From: Ziziphus jujuba
Lineage: Eukaryota > Streptophyta > Magnoliopsida > Rosales > Rhamnaceae
Assembly (NCBI RefSeq): GCF_031755915.1
Contig: NC_083384.1
Coordinates: 7,480,501-7,544,500 of the forward strand
Direction: 5' to 3'
Length of the DNA: 64,000 nt
Position numbers and translations under genes: made by a program. The notes beneath the pieces are model-generated. The model saw only the letters and a list, made by a program, of their open reading frames with translations. It was not told where the DNA came from and searched no databases. How positions within the stretch are numbered: the stretch's first letter is position 1; the number at the start of each line of letters is the position of its first letter. Positions 22,353 to 33,834 of the stretch are shown in pieces.

Positions 22353-22727
22353 CATCCGATGTCCGAAGTCTGAGATCAGATGTCCGAGGCAAGGCTTCGA
22401 GTCAGAGATCAGATGTCCGAGGCAAGATTCCAATGTCTGAGACAAGGGTGTCCGATATAAAATGTCCCAAACAAGGGTGTCCGATATAAAATGTCCGATA
22501 TATGAGTATCCGATGTATTAGCCTCCACCACTTGGATACTTAAAACAGGTCTTTTATCTTCAGGTATGGACAAGCCCTTTTGAGAATGAATTACTCTATG
22601 GATAAAGGCAGCAAGGTTATCCTTAAACCTCTTAGCTTGAGCCTTAGTGATTGGTCCAGTCTTCATCTGTATCGGATCAGTACCCCAGCGAGTTGTCTGT
22701 GGTGCGAGCTCTGGCGGGTTTGCATCA

Positions 22728-23281
22728 CGTGAGGGGTAGGATTGGGCTCACACCTAGCTTCCAAAGTGGACAATATCGTGATTGGGCCTAGGAGGCCCGG
22801 GCTAGTGGGACTGGTAGGTGAAGGGGTGGGACCCCTAACCATTACGGCGCATTTTGACAAAACCGTGAGGGCTGGGCCCAAAGTAGACAATATAGCATGC
22901 GCGTGGTTTGGGCTGTTACAGTTGGTATCAGAGCCAGATTCGAATCGGTGTGCCAGCAAGAACGCTGGACCCCAAGGGGGGTGGATTGTGAAGTTCCACA
23001 TCGGTTGGAAAGGGGAACGAAGCATACCTTATAAGGTGGTATGGATACCTTTCCCTTGCGACGCGTTCCCATGAGGGAAAGTAAAACCGTGAGGGGTAGG
23101 ATTGGGCTCACCTCGTAGTTTCCAAAGTGAACAATATCATGATTGGGCCTGGGAGGTTCGGGCCAGTGGGACTGGCAGGTGAAGGGGTGGGACCCCTAAC
23201 CATTACGACGCGTTTTGACAAAACCATGCGGGCTTAACCCAAAGCGGATAATATCGCATGTGGGTGGTTTAGGCTGTTACA
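22728..23281 (+). mobile_element. TRIM-type LTR pair, plus orientation
   Basis: The first LTR (continuing from 13541-13640) ends GGGCTGTTACA at about 22920. GTTGGTATCAGAGCC (iMet PBS) follows at once, then about 65 bp of interior. A second LTR runs TGTGAAGTTCCACATCGG (about 22987) to GGCTGTTACA at 23281. It ends at the CATAT duplication. It lies head-to-head with the minus-oriented pair at 13166-13540, so the composite is an inverted arrangement. Confidence 0.7.
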
Positions 23282-23740
23282 CATATTGTCCTTGAAACAT
23301 TGTTCATGTTTATTAAATGCTTCTGCATAACTCCCATCCTGTTTGTGTACAATGGATGATTCTATGTCATAAAAAATGGATATTATGATGTCATTCCCTT
23401 CTCTCTTGCAATCAAGTATGCGAACCACCTCATCCAAACACCATGTCGAGGAAGCAAAGTCTTCGGAGAAAACTATTATGTAAATCTTAGATTCTTTAAT
23501 GGCCTCCATAATTTTTGAAATCTTATGGCCACTTTCTAGGTTTTCGTCATCTTTGAAGGTCAGGATATGCTTTTGACACAAAGCATCATAAAGATGTCCA
23601 ATAAAACCATCATGGGTGTCCTCACCTCTGAAACTGCAAAACACTTCATACTTATCTAGACAAGTTGAAGATGATGATGATGAGGAAGCAACCAAGTTTA
23701 TAACCTGCAAACCCACAAGCAAAGTAAACAATGTAAGCAT
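23282..23740 (-). pseudogene. 5' part of the TIR exon of the TNL pseudogene
   Basis: A TTTGCAG precedes VINLVAS, a poly-Ser run, then YEVFCSFRGEDTHDGFIGHL, IYIIVFSEDFASSTWCLDEV and IISIFYD: the classic TIR motifs, including the Glu-containing STWCLDE region. The TIR start at 51094 has ATG where this copy has TTG (VINL versus VINM), so the normal start looks lost; the frame is open upstream to 23740 but without a convincing leader. After KDNM the exon is cut by the TRIM/CRM composite. TIR domains are NADase/signalling modules at the N-terminus of plant immune receptors. Confidence 0.8.
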
Positions 23741-24446
23741 AAATAATTGAGTATAGCAAATTCAGAATTGAGAGAGAGATCTTCTCTTGTTCATGATCCT
23801 GGAAGTCCGCGATCTGCTTATATTCGGTATCACTAAAAGGTGCGTACTAGTGCATGAAAATTGGACAATTAACGCATATGATATAAGTGTATGTAGGATG
23901 ATCCTAAATAAAGATTTTGTCCAATTTAGTCAGATAAGCAAAACATAAGATGGCAGCTAAAATTATGCGAAATGTCATATAAAAGGAACAATGTTTTGGT
24001 GATTGTAGACAAACTTGGGCATGTTTTAACTTTAAAATAAAGAAAAGCAAGTTAATTAAGGTGTCTTTCGATAACATGAATAGTTTTTAGTGTTTGTTGT
24101 TTAGTCTTTTCTACCTGATAATGTGTAATTTGATTATGTCATGTGTTAATTAATAGTAATTATAGTTTGTTAAAGGTTTTAGACAACTATAAATTTGAAG
24201 GAAAGAAAAAAATAAAATAAATAAAAAACCAAAAACCAATACAATTTGAAGTTGTGTTCAATTTAGTATTTATGTCTTTTTTTTCTTCCTAAATCTTGTA
24301 GTGAACTTAAATATTTAACAAATTGTAACTAACACTAACTAATACTTAATATAAACAAATTAAATTAATTCCACAAAATTAAGTAGGGAAAAAACAATAC
24401 TAAAATTAAAAACAACCACCTTACCAAGCAACACTTAAGTTTACCT
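23741..24446 (-). other. Upstream region of the TNL pseudogene
   Basis: AT-rich with no recognised element. It would hold promoter and leader of the TNL, but no specific site can be defended. Confidence 0.4.
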
Positions 24447-27380
24447 TGTTGGGGACCTTATATAGAATATTCCCGAAATATATCAGAAATTTTCACGTTA
24501 ACCGAAGGTTGACTAGGTTTGACCGTTGACCAAGTGGGTCAAATGTTGACTTTTTGCTTCTAAGGGAATTTTGCACTGACCAAGGTACCATTGCGGAGTA
24601 CGCATTAATCCAAGTTCGTAAACTAGTAGCACGTTGAAAACGGAGCTGCGGTTTGAAAGTTATGAGTGCAACAAGATATGCTCCGGACTGGTCGACGAGC
24701 TCGGAGTTGACTTTTTATTTATATGGATTTCGATGTTGACCCATAGATTATATGAAAGTGCTCGTCAATACGATTCTGTAAACTGGTAGCACGCTTAAAT
24801 CGAACCTACGGTTGGAAAGTTATGGGTATGTAAAATGGTGACTGTGTTTTCCAAGATAGGTTTTACTGGGTAGCAAAATATTTAAGGGAGTCTTTAAAGT
24901 TGCGCTATGTGTCACCACTTGAAAGTTACCATGTATAAAGAGCCGCATGTCACAATGGAAAACTGCCACATGTCGTATGAATTAAATATTATATTATCAT
25001 TTAATTATTTTATTTTTTCTTTTCTTTTTCTTTTTCTTTTCCCCACATTGGAAAAAACACAGCCCCCCCCCCCCGATTCTTCTTCTTCCTTCTTCTTTCT
25101 TTCTTCCTTTTCACTCTCGTCGATCTCTCTCTCTCTCTGCTGCACCTCTTCCCGCCGTCGCACGGCTACACGCATCAGACGACTTGGTGACCCACAGAGG
25201 GAAGAGCCCAGGCATCGAGTCGCTGGTCGGTTGACCGGAAGACTCGCTGGGATCGACGCCCAAAGTCGACGGTTGGCAAGGTGGTGGGTGGCCGATTTTC
25301 CGACGGCCACGAGTCCTGAGGTTGATCCCTCCCCCCAGTTTTCGACCCCTTGATTCCAAAAATGACATCCATTTGTCCAAATTCCAAGCCATTGGTGAGA
25401 TGAGTGGAGGGGGAGTCCGGTCAAAACTTCCTGGCCATTTTCTAGTCAACTCCAACGGTTCTGAGCCGAATGAAGGTTGGTTTTACACTCATCGTCTCTT
25501 TAGCTTTCATTTGGCACCTTATTTGTGAACTGTGATTGAGTATTTTGAAAGATGCCATTTCTGGATAAATAATATTATTTTAATGTGGTAATTTGAAAAA
25601 TGTATGTTTAATGTTTAGATAATTGCTATTTATATTGATGATGTTTCTGAAATTGAGTTGAATTAATGTTTCTGAAATTCGGAAAGCTGTAGATTTCAAA
25701 TTGCTGTTAAATTATTGTTAACTTTACTGTGATGTTACTGTGAAATTATGGCAGCTAATAGAATGTATCTTTATATGCTTAATTATTTGTGGAATTGTAT
25801 GTGGTTCTATTGACATTTAGTATGAATTAATTTGAATGTTTGAGGAATTGATTATATTGAATTATTGTGATCGAAACTATACTTATGTGTTTAATTATTT
25901 ATTTATGCATGAAATTTTATGGATTTAATGAAAGTGCATAAATTTAAATGTATTTTATTAAATTCAAATATTCTAATATTATATTATATTATTATAAAAT
26001 TTTATTGTTTTTCGATGCACCATACCCGTACCGATGTTCTATAGTTGTGGATGTGATTAGCGTGCTGGTAGAGTGATGAGCACGCAAGTTTATACTCTCC
26101 CGTGGTTGCCATTGGACCGAGGGTAGGCAAGTTTGATATTGGCCATAGCCGCCCCCCTCCATGGTTGGGATTGAGTTTTTAGCATCGGCGCTGCTAGGAC
26201 GCCAGGGCGGCCTGGATGCTGGTTTTCTCTCTTTAACCCCCTATCAGTCGGTCCCTTGGGACGCTGGGCACCTTCGGGCGCCACTGGTATATAGTATGAG
26301 CATCAAGTATTTTATATATATATATACATATGTATGTCATGCTATACTATGTTTTATATACCACACCGTACGGGACGACGATCCGATGTGGTCCATGTAG
26401 AGCTAGCCTCATATATATGTTGCCTACGAATCCAGGGGATCGGATGGCCAATTTAGGCAACCACCCCAGACTGTATGGGTAGCAGAGTATCGGCGACAGC
26501 TGGAATCGTGGATCGCATAGTATGTTAGATGGTATCGTATATATCTCTATTATGATTGTGCATATTTTATTATGTGTTACGGATTTTAAGATAATATTTT
26601 ATCTTATGCTACCTTGTCTAGTCGTGATCTGATTTCTTACTATTGATTTTATTATATATTCTTATTACTATTAATAAATTTTATCATCGTTATTATCATA
26701 CGGTAACTTTGAACAAGTATTACAATCTACAGGTGAGAAAGATAGCCATTGGGCAGATGTGGTTATGTGATAGCCATTGGACAGGTGTGGTTATGTGATA
26801 AGCATTGGGCAGGTGTGGTTATGTGATAGCCTTTGGCAAGTGTGATTATGTGATAGCCATTGTGCAGGTGAGGTTATGTGATAACCTTTGAATATGTATG
26901 GTTATACGTAGCCCTTAGATGAATTGTACTAATATAGTTATTATTATCATGAAAATGTTTACTATTATTATTGTTGGTGTGGTGATTGGCTTGTACACCT
27001 TTTTCTATATTACACATTGGCATATTTGTAAAACAATATTTGAAATGTATTTGAAATTTACAGCACTAAAGGGGTGGTGTGGGCGGACGAAAATCAATGA
27101 TGGTATATTCTGGTTGGCTATTTACTAAATTACTTCTATTGTATAAATATTTTATATAAATGTACTATCAAAATGCTGCAATCTGTGGAATTTATTGTAG
27201 TAAAGAGGGAGGGATAAGGTGGCACGATATAGGAGTGCATTTTTGTGTAAGTAAATTTTTGGGCATATTCTATCCTTAGGGGAGATGCTGCTGGATTTTC
27301 TATATGACGGTCCGGTAGGGTCTACCTGGGATCAAAATTTATCTAGGGTTTTGGAAAGGGATTATGGATAGGTCCTGACA
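24447..27380 (+). mobile_element. Older Tekay-type LTR
   Basis: It shares the body of the LTR family: a CACGTTAACCGAAGGTTGAC start region, the GTTGCCATTGGACCGAGGG island near 26105, and an end reading GGATAGGTCCTGACA. The first about 20 bases differ from the TGTAACACCCC of the other copies. No matching duplication is visible (TACCT left, TTAAT right). Length of about 2.93 kb equals the other LTRs. Probably an older solo LTR; the left border is approximate. Confidence 0.65.
26741..26907. repeat. 28-bp tandem repeat in the older LTR
   Basis: Six consecutive units of GATAGCCATTGGGCAGGTGT plus GGTTATGT, with substitutions increasing to the right. Confidence 0.85.
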
Positions 27381-27540
27381 TTAATTTTTTATGAAAGCCT
27401 GAATACCTGCGTGAAAAGTCGCAAGCCATAATTTAGAAGGTTTAAAGGCCTAAAGCACATACAACGGTATATGTATATATATAAATTCTCAAGACAAGAA
27501 TTGTCCTAATAGGTATGGTTTTTTCATGACCCCTTTTATC

Positions 27541-30208
27541 TGTAACACCCCGTACCAAAAAATATATATATACATGATTAAACAAGTTTGACCAAATTGA
27601 CTAAGTTTGACCAAGTTTGACCAAGTGAATAATATATGGGTTCAAGTTGACTTTTTCAATAGCCAATATTTTTGGTTTGACTGAGGTACCATTGTGTAGA
27701 TCTCGTCGATACCAGTTCACAGACTGGTGGCACGCCAAATTCTGAGTTACGGATAAAAAGTTATGGTTCTGAGAAGTTTTAAACATAAGTTTTATATCAG
27801 TGTCCAAACCAGTCCCCAATTTTTGTCTGTTAGTGATTTAGGCTTTATATAAGCCTCGGTAAGTGTGGCAAACGGGAAGAAAAGCCCAAAAATACCCATT
27901 TCCTTTCCAAAAATCGTTTTTACCTCCAACCGGGTTTACGCCGTTTGACCCATCTCCGGTCACCACCTTCCTACAGCGCTGGCCAGAGAGGAGGGGGGGA
28001 CGGAGGTGAGCTCAGCCACAAAATTTCACGGCCATCGGTTGCCGGATGCGCCCAGGTCAGGCCGGAGAAGCTCGACGGCGGGAAATTTTCTCTCTCCTCT
28101 TTTCTTGTGTTTTTCAGCCAACCCAGCTCGACCCATACCTCTATCACACCATTTTCGATCCCTCTGAGTCCATTTCCATGGTTAGATTGCCCAAATCCCC
28201 ACCATTTGAGAGATCTCTCAAGTTCAAGTTTGGCCCAACATTTACGTCAATTTTTTGGTCATTGGACCAAGGTAAAACCACTGGTGAACTTCTTGTCTCT
28301 TAGGCTTTCCGTTGACTTATAATTTGTGAATTTTGGAGGTCGTTTGATAATTTTTCCATTTTTGGATCAATTAGTTAATTTTCGGATAAGTTGGAGATTG
28401 TGTTTGGACAAAATTGGTCAAATTAGTTAAAATTGGAGTTGAATTAGTGAAATTGAATATTATTAGGACCTATTAGGTGGTTCAATTTCAAAATATTAGG
28501 CTTCGGGTGAAAATCCCCAATTTTGGGTACCGGATCCTAAGGACACGCGGTATAATTGGATTGCCTGGTGTCCAATTTATGCAATTTTGTAGTACTGTAA
28601 ATTATTTTGAGACATTTGGGTTATACAAGTGTCTATGGTTTAATTGTTTGGAGCCTGAGGAATATTTTATTATATTACAGGCACTCGAGTTGAGCCTGGA
28701 GGAAATCCTGTAAAAGAGCAGGCATGAGCATCTACAGTACTGTGAGTGGTTATATCATTTTTAAATGAGTTGGGTATATAGTATAGTATATATGGGGTTT
28801 AAATATTTTACGTATATATCATTTGATTGAAATGTTGTTTTATGCATATATAAATATTTGCTTTCACATATATGTGTTATCATTTTATATGACTTTTGAT
28901 AATATTTTAAGTGATTTCAATTTTAATGGGTCCATAAATGGACTTGTGGTATTTAAATATCTTGGTAATTAAATTGAGATTTTAAATCATCTTGGAAACT
29001 ATTTGGTTTGAGAAAACAGATTGAAAATCATATGATTTTAAGCATGATCAAATATTTTATAATTTTATGTGCTTAAAATTGGTTTATGGTGAATATATTT
29101 CACCGTGGTATTTTTGGTTTTCGTATGAAATAATGTTTTGAGATTTTTGAAGTATTTAATTAAGCGGCGGAAGTTTAAATGTTTAATTATGATTTGTAAT
29201 ACAGTATCATTTGGAAAAGTAAATATATAGTCTTACAAGATGGTTTCATGTATACTGTATTGGTTATTTTTAAATTGATGTACCATGTAATGCCAATGCT
29301 TTGGATCAGTATTATAGTCTATTATATTACCGCACGGTGGGTTTACCACGGTGCTGTGAGGTTGGTTTCATCCAACGGTTATCTATTATTATCACGGACT
29401 GTGAGGTCGGGTTTATCCGACGGTTTATTATTATTACCACGGTGCTATGAGGTTGGTATCATCCAACGGTTTATTATTTCCAGGGACCTTGAGGTTGGTT
29501 ACGTCCTGACGGTTATCTATTATTTCCACGACACCGTTCATATATTGAGGGTCATGAGGTGGGTGTATCCCACGGTTTACAGATTGGTACATCGTATGGT
29601 ACATTGTATATGTTTGTATATATTGTTGATTTACAAATATTGGGGTGATTTCTGCATTTTCATATTTATTTGGTGGAACTGTATTTATTATAGTGTATGC
29701 TCAAATATTTATATCTTAATTTGAGACATTTCATAATATTACAATGATCGTTCATTCATACTTTTGAGCATCGGTTTTTATGATATTAATTGGAGTACAA
29801 GTTTGGGTTTTGTGAAATGATTTTTAAACGAGGAACTTTTCAACGAGTGGAATGAGAGGTCTTGAGAGAAAGATTTTTCAGAAATAAATCATTATTTTTC
29901 TATTATACTATGCCACTCACTGAGATTTCTTTATCTCACATTTTATTGTTTTAAATTCGTTCCCTTAAACCCAGGCAGCTAGTAGTAGTCTACCTCGCGT
30001 ATAGCTTATCGCTCGTTTCCTTCCACTACAGCAGCCGTATTTATCCTTTCTTTACCTATTGTTATCTTCTGGACTTATTTATTACTTATTTGTACTTATA
30101 GACTTTGTTGACACTCTTAGAATGCTCTGATTTTAAATATGGGACTCAATAGAAACCATAGTACTCATGTGTGTAGTTATGGCCTGTAGTACAGTAGGTC
30201 GGTTGTGG

Positions 30209-30240
<32 letters not shown>

Positions 30241-30388
30241 TGAGGTATTAATGTTAATGCTGGTGTTTGATTATCTACGTTTTTAAGGTGAGGTTCCATT
30301 GGATATTTTCTAGGGATTGTCCAGTGGGACGTCACTAAGCGAGATCACCCGGGAGGTCCTGGGAGGGTTCCCGGGGAGGGTCCTGTCA
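27541..30388 (+). repeat. 5' LTR of the Tekay-type element
   Basis: 2848 bp. The first about 420 bp and last about 270 bp match the 3' LTR. The middle is absent from the 3' copy. It includes an irregular tandem repeat at 29330-29577 and a (TA)n run near 30218-30240. Confidence 0.85.
29330..29577. repeat. Irregular repeat of about 45-65 bp units
   Basis: Units of the form CACGGTGCTGTGAGGTTGG, then TTTCATCCAACGGTT, then TTATTATT recur four to five times with varying length. No coding reading is conserved across units. Confidence 0.7.
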
Positions 30389-30390
30389 GC

Positions 30391-30403
30391 TTGGTATCAG
30401 AGC
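30391..30403 (+). promoter_or_regulatory. Primer binding site, initiator-Met tRNA
   Basis: TTGGTATCAGAGC starts two bases after the LTR end. Confidence 0.9.
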
Positions 30404-30536
30404 TTTAGGTTCTAAATTCCTCGGGGTTACGTATTGTTGTGCAACTCATCTTGTGTTTTGTATACTTTCCTAACCTATTTCTTGACATTGATTTCATTTC
30501 TTTTATTCGTGGAAATAGTTCCATTTTTTTTCCTTA

Positions 30537-31400
30537 TGGCGCACAGAGGTAGACGTAGGTCTCAGCAGGCTTTAGTCGAAAGTACGAATGCACCCACTTA
30601 TGAGGAGCATCTTGTCGAGCGCCTGGCTTGACCACTCGAGAGGAATGGGTTTATTAGGTATTCTGTTAAGTAGGCTTGTAGACTTGGAGCAGTTGGTTGT
30701 GATGGCTCCATAGATCCTATGCAATGTATGGATGAGGACAAGGTCACATTAGTTAGCTTTATGCTAGAAGGAAACTTGAGGAAGTGGTGGACGTATGAAA
30801 GGATAAGGAGACATCACCCTTGAACATAGTTTAAGACTACATTTCACATTGAGCTTTGTTCTCCAACATTTATTAAGATTAAGAGGTTAAAGTTAAGACA
30901 CCACTCAGGGTTCAGGACAATGGACAGTGAACAACGATAGCAGTTTTTTTTTGTTTTTAGAGATCTGCAGTCCGAGGTAGCTTACGTGGCAGGTTTCATG
31001 ATGGGTAGTGCCAATGGGATGGACCATGCCTTCATTACAAGCAGTCGGAACACTTAAAAATGATTAACCTTATCGAGAATATGGTCATGCTAGAGCTTTA
31101 CGACCGGATGTACAATTTCAACTGATTGATGGGTACAAAGTATATGATACATAAACAGGCCAGACTTCAAGAGATTCTACAAACACTGGACAATGGTCTT
31201 CGTCCACAGCCAAAGGCAGAGGTCAGAAGGGATGACAACTTACAAAAGGTAAGGTATATGCTATGATCAATTAGGAGGATCACTCTGATATTGTGACAGA
31301 TACATTATCTATGCTTGGTAGTGACGGACATATTTTATTGGCTCAAGGACCACACACTCTTTTGTTTTACGTGAATATGTTACACTAGTCGAGATGACTC
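30537..31400 (+). pseudogene. gag and protease remnant of the Tekay-type element
   Basis: It starts ATGGCGCACAGAGG (MAHRGRRRSQQA) and stops after 31 codons. Further on, in shifting frames, FMLEGNLRKWWTYERIRRHH is a gag signature. Around 31285-31380 a stretch DIVTDTLSMLGSDGHILLAQ resembles the region leading into the protease loop, without the active-site DTG. Multiple stops and frameshifts; non-functional. Confidence 0.6.
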
Positions 31401-32299
31401 AAGTTCGTTAGGGGTGTTACCTGAAAGGTTCCACATCCATAGGAGGATTCTTTTAACCTCGTCAGGTGTTTAAGAGTAGTTATCTTCGTTGCATGGAAAT
31501 TAAGGTTCTTAATATTAGAATCTAGTATATGTAAAGTTTGTTTATGCATTTTGGTGATCTTGTGTAGGACAATTTGCTGAGAATTAAGTGGTGAATTTCA
31601 TAAGTTGGTTTTGTAGCATCTGCTTCTGAATGATGATTTTAGATCTTGGTTTTGATATTTTATTTTCTTGAAGATTGAGGGTTTTATATCGATGATGTTT
31701 TATGGATCTAAGGTGGTTGATATTCTTGATGATAACTTAATCTCCTAAGGAATATGATTTTTGGGGCATAACTAGAATATAAGCAAGTAATGAATGTTTT
31801 CTTATGATTTGAGAATCTAGTAACTAGTTTATAGTATTTGGTTGTGATATTAGAATTAAGATTTAAATTTCCTTATGCTTGAGGTATGCATTCTTGGAGT
31901 TTGTTTGAAATTGGAAGAATTTGAGGTATCTTCAAGAATGATAATTGAGATGATGAGAGGACTCAGACTTGATCTTTTGGCTTCATATTTCTTGGTGTTG
32001 ACAATCTTGAGGATTTCTTTAGGCCTTATAAGCTATCTAAAGCTCTCCATTGGAATAAATATAAGGAACTTTGTTTTATGACTTTGACGAATTTGATTAA
32101 AAGGAAGATGTTTGTCGAGGTTAAGGAAATTGGATAATCAATGAGGAACATGGATCTTATAATTACAAGTACTAGGAGTGTAATCGGAGGCAAAGAGAAT
32201 AATTTACATTTTAACTTTGTGACACTAGTATTTGGTTTGAGGAAATTAGATTTAAGTTCTAAGCCCTCTTTTTGAATTGATGGATGGATTTTCTTTTAG
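31401..32299 (+). other. Unreadable reverse-transcriptase interval
   Basis: By position this should hold RT, but I find no YVDD/YFDD or SGYHQ block in any frame. The interval is probably deleted in part and mutated in the rest. Confidence 0.5.
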
Positions 32300-32560
32300 A
32301 AAGTTATGAGTTGATACTTATGCTTCTAGACAGTTGAAGAAGCACGAGCTGAATTATCCGACTCATGAGTTAGAGCTTGCTGCAATGATCTTTATATTGA
32401 AAGCTTGGAGGCACTACTTGTATAGAGTTGCTTGTCGGACCTTTACTGATCATAGGAGCACTAAGTATTTGTTTACTCAGAAGGAGTTGAACTTAAGGCA
32501 AAGGAGATGGATAGATTGCTTAAAGAATATGATTGCACTATTTCTTTAATGTTTGAGTTG
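32300..32560 (+). pseudogene. RNase H remnant of the Tekay-type element
   Basis: The frame at 32334-32549 reads [39 protein letters not shown] and [10 protein letters not shown], typical of gypsy RNase H (TDH motif present). It stops shortly afterwards and is separated from integrase by a broken stretch. Confidence 0.75.
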
Positions 32561-32741
32561 CACAGTTGGATGTTAATTTATGCATGCATACTTCATGAGG
32601 ACTTTTTACTAGCTTTTGACTACGACCAATACTTATGGATTGTGTTTTTGAGATCCAATTTGAAGTCCCTTACTTAATGAGTATAAGAAGGAAAGCTAAA
32701 CAAGAGGGAAGTCAAATTTCACAATCAGAGGCAATAGAGCA

Positions 32742-33834
32742 TTGGTGATTGGTTCTAGGCTTTGTGTTTCCGCAAATGAAGAGCTGAAAAGGCAAGTACT
32801 GGATGAAGCGCATAGTTCTGTGTATGCCATGCACCCCGGTAGCATCAAAATGTACCATACCTTGACAAAGCATTATTGGTGGGCAAGGATGAAAAAAGAA
32901 GTTGCTGATTATGTATCCAAGTGTTTCATTTGCCAATAAGTGAAAGTAGAGAGATAAGAGCCTTTTGGAATTCTACAGCCCTTACCCATCCTAGAATGGA
33001 AGTGGGAGAGCATCACGATGGATTCTGTATTCAAGCTTTCCCCCCCCCCCCCCCCCCCCACAGCTCAGAGGCATGACGGTATTTGGGTGATCGTGGATCG
33101 ACTCACTAAGTCTGCACATTTCCTACCCTTTTGTGAGAAGTTTTCTCCTCAAAAGTTAGCGGAACTCTTTATGAATCATATAGTGAGCTTGCATGGAGTG
33201 CCAATATTGATTATATCTTACAAAGATCCACGGTTCACTTTGAGATTTTGGCGAAGATTAATGAATGAACTTGGTGTCAAGTGGATTTGCGTACCGCTTT
33301 CACCCTCAGACCGATGGACAATCTGAGAGGACTATTTAGACCTTAGAGGACGTGTTGAGGTCATGTGTGCTACAGTTCTAGGGGAATTGGAATGAGTATC
33401 TACCTTTAGCAAAATTCACCTACAACAATAGCTGTCACTCGAACATTGAAGATGTCACCTTATGAGGCGTTGTATGAGAGACAATGTCGAACTCCATTAT
33501 GTTGGAATGAGACGGGTGAAAAGAAACTTCTAGACCCTGAGATTGTTCAGGCGATAGTGGATAAGGTCAATATGATACGGGCCAAGTTGAAAGTAGCACA
33601 AGATAGGCAAAAGAGCTATGCGGATGTGCATAGGAAGGATCTCAAGTTTGAAGTTAGCGATCGAGTATTCTTAAGGCTCTTTCCGTGGAAAGGTGTAGTA
33701 CGTTTTGAACAACGAGGGAAGTTAAGTCCTCGCTACATTGGATCGTATGAGATAGTAGAGAGGATAGGTCCAGTGGCTTACAAGGTTGACTTGTCGGACA
33801 AGCTTTCTCGAGTCCACGATGTTTTTCACATTCC
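32742..33834 (+). pseudogene. Integrase remnant of the Tekay-type element
   Basis: The H2C2 part is at 32742-32939 (EEAHSS-type HxxxH equivalent in DEAHSSVYAMHPGSIKMY, ending KCFICQ then a stop). The catalytic core is in 33018-33326 (HDGIWVIVDRLTKSAHFLPF, HGVPILIISYKDPRFT, where the usual SDRD reads SYKD). After a frame change, MSPYEALYERQCRTPLCW and the GPY-type RYIGSYEIVERIGPVAYKVD run to 33834. A 20-base C run lies inside the core at 33040-33059. Broken by stops and shifts. Confidence 0.75.

Larger units (their letters stand above)
13641..22727 (-). mobile_element. Full-length Ty3/gypsy element, probable CRM chromovirus
   Basis: It is flanked by CGTGA (13636-13640 and 22728-22732) and bounded by two LTRs of about 1.1 kb, 13641-14744 (3') and 21623-22727 (5'). 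It has an iMet PBS, a purine tract before the 3' LTR, and gag-protease-RT-RNase H-integrase in one phase. The coding sequence runs on into the 3' LTR to a GPITRAQAKRFK motif, matching the CR motif/extended C-terminus of CRM elements, known for insertion at centromeric chromatin. LTRs are close: about five substitutions in the first 210 aligned bases by eye, so insertion is fairly recent. It is defective: a solo LTR splits gag, two stops separate protease from RT, a third lies in the 3' LTR, and no CCHC knuckle is visible. The CRM lineage call is inference. Confidence 0.85.
21623..22727 (-). repeat. 5' LTR of the CRM-like element
   Basis: 1105 bp with TG...CA ends, matching 13641-14744 with few substitutions. 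It keeps CAG where the 3' LTR has the TAG stop, and it contains the minisatellite at 22199-22352. Confidence 0.9.
9512..23740 (-). pseudogene. TIR-NBS-LRR resistance pseudogene, split by nested retrotransposons
   Basis: On the minus strand the canonical TNL order can be followed: TIR (23740-23282 and 13165-13087), NB-ARC (12668-11584), LRR exons (11489-11123, 10999-10487), a post-LRR tail (10462-10250) and a C-JID/PL exon (10033-9512). TNL proteins are intracellular immune receptors in which NB-ARC binds nucleotide and LRR/C-JID sense effectors. This copy is dead: a 10.1-kb insertion cuts the TIR exon, a TAG interrupts the TIR tail, NB-ARC has at least three frameshifts, and the expected ATG reads TTG when compared with the TIR start at 51094. 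Several frameshifts sit in A runs and could be sequence errors, but the insertion and the stop are independent of those. Introns are short, as in other TNLs, apart from the inserted DNA. Confidence 0.85.

Noticed and set aside
25065..25430. Frames of up to 148 codons in the LTR at 24447
   Set aside because: They overlap on both strands, contain CT-run translations and are not conserved in sister LTRs.
29248..29724. 158-codon plus frame
   Set aside because: It spans the irregular tandem repeat of the 5' LTR; the product is Tyr/Ile/Val-rich without domains and absent in the 3' LTR.
30389..30404. tRNA-like TGGTATCAGAGC sequences at 8757, 13366, 21610, 22921, 30391, 53221 and 61063
   Set aside because: They are primer binding sites next to LTR ends and not tRNA genes; no cloverleaf surrounds them.
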